Source: Symsagittifera roscoffensis (taxonomy: Eukaryota > Xenacoelomorpha > Acoela > Convolutidae). Taken from it: a stretch of 64,000 bases of DNA. A model generated the notes under the pieces. The model made no database searches, was not told the origin of the DNA, and saw nothing but the letters and a program-made list of their open reading frames with translations. The stretch lies in NCBI RefSeq assembly GCF_963678635.1, contig NC_087068.1, forward strand, positions 18,541,872-18,605,871, read 5' to 3'. Position 1 is the stretch's first letter; every line of letters begins with the position of its first letter. Shown here one piece after another: positions 63,342 to 64,000 of this stretch. The position numbers and the translations under genes were made by a program.

Positions 63342-63769
63342 CTACTATGCTTCTTCCCATCGGAAATCTTGCTTGTTATTGTCCTGAATATTAAAACTAA
63401 GAAACTCTGTTTTTAAGTGTTCTCACTGCAACTCTCCATTAGAGTTTTTGCTTCTCGAACGGCGAAGGGTCGATTTTCCATGCCCCACTAAACAGACAAA
63501 GCTTAAATTAGTTGTTCTTTATCTCACGCGAGTGTCTATTGCATCCGCCGAGTACTTATCCGCCTCCAGATTTCCCAATCCAGTCCTACCGAAACCACCA
63601 GGGCAACCATTCCTCAGCCAAATAAATGGTTTCCAATGACTATCCTAAAACTTAAAGAGTCCTATGATGATTTGACTAAGAGTAGCGAATCTTCGGGTTC
63701 AAATGTGTTTTGATCTGATGTTATTACATTTAGTGTTTAAGTTCCTACTCCTCCAGTTTGAGGGTTTGG
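63342..63769. other. Unassigned stretch
   Basis: Less AT-rich. A 63-codon plus frame (63448-63639) is unrecognised. No other feature is seen. Confidence 0.35.
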
Positions 63770-64000
63770 GGCCTGATTTGAGACCATTCCGGACATACGA
63801 AATAGGGACATTGCCTCCGTTTTGGCAACTTCGAGACCCTTCCGGATGGGCGCAGGAGTTACTCTTCCGGATGGGCGCATGAGTTACTCTTCCGGATGGT
63901 GTCTTCGAGAACCTTTCAGATTGTTGAAACAGGGACCCCTAAGATTGGCAAATATGGGACCCTTCCGGATTGGTGTAACTGGGAATAGTACAGATTGGTG
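63770..64000 (+). repeat. Minisatellite at the window end
   Basis: About eight degenerate units of ~25-30 bp around 'GACCCTTCCGGATTGG', running past the window edge. Two adjacent units share 'GAGTTACTCTTCCGGATGG'. Confidence 0.8.

Overview
The window looks like AT-rich, repeat-loaded intergenic DNA from an invertebrate animal. There are no bacterial-type operons. Candidate genes have short GT-AG introns (42-106 nt for the small ones), and the mobile elements are animal-type Ty3/Gypsy and BEL/Pao LTR retrotransposons. I cannot name the species. Nearly all recognisable coding sequence belongs to mobile elements; intact host genes are few and small.

Layout. 1-2.7 kb: AT-rich DNA, one doubtful minus-strand gene, and the first copy of a ~0.5 kb direct repeat. 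2.73-7.92 kb: a ~34-bp minisatellite with a ~95-bp module recurring inside it. 7.923-21.050 kb: a 13.1-kb, nearly intact, apparently young Ty3/Gypsy-class element on the minus strand. It has near-identical LTRs, a 5-bp target duplication, and the minisatellite on both sides. 21.5-23.4 kb: AT-rich DNA with a transposon-end-like motif and a hairpin. 23.428-31.557 kb: a decayed BEL/Pao element on the plus strand. 30.73-42.96 kb: two tandem copies of a ~5.46-kb segment. The segment carries the BEL 3' end, a CDK20-like kinase pseudo-exon, palindromic satellites and a lipocalin-like secreted-protein gene; the second copy alone holds a 1.3-kb TIR transposon. 43-53.5 kb: TCGAC-rich satellite in ~0.95-1.0 kb tandem units plus a third, broken lipocalin-like copy. 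53.5-64 kb: mostly featureless AT-rich DNA with a ~285-bp-arm inverted repeat, a perfect 73-bp-arm hairpin, a GA microsatellite, a G20 run and a terminal minisatellite.

The most interesting object is the 13.1-kb retroelement. In transcription order (right to left) it has: LTR with TATA box; PBS; tandem-repeat leader; gag; a U UUA AAC -1 frameshift heptamer; pol (protease, then an embedded macrodomain resembling the TARG1/OARD1 ADP-ribose glycohydrolases, then RT, RNase H, integrase and a GPY/F-like module); an oppositely oriented two-exon gene with its own poly(A) signal; a 750-residue membrane glycoprotein; and an accessory two-exon gene predicted to join an acidic N-terminus to a leucine zipper. 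Together these suggest a retrovirus-like element with three non-standard modules: an ADP-ribose-related domain fused into Pol, an antisense spliced gene, and a putative regulatory leucine-zipper protein.

The tandem duplication and nested insertions give a relative order: BEL inserted (TSD CGTTA), then decayed, then the segment was duplicated through its integrase remnant, then the TIR element inserted into copy 2. Domain names come from reading motifs by eye; no database search was run.
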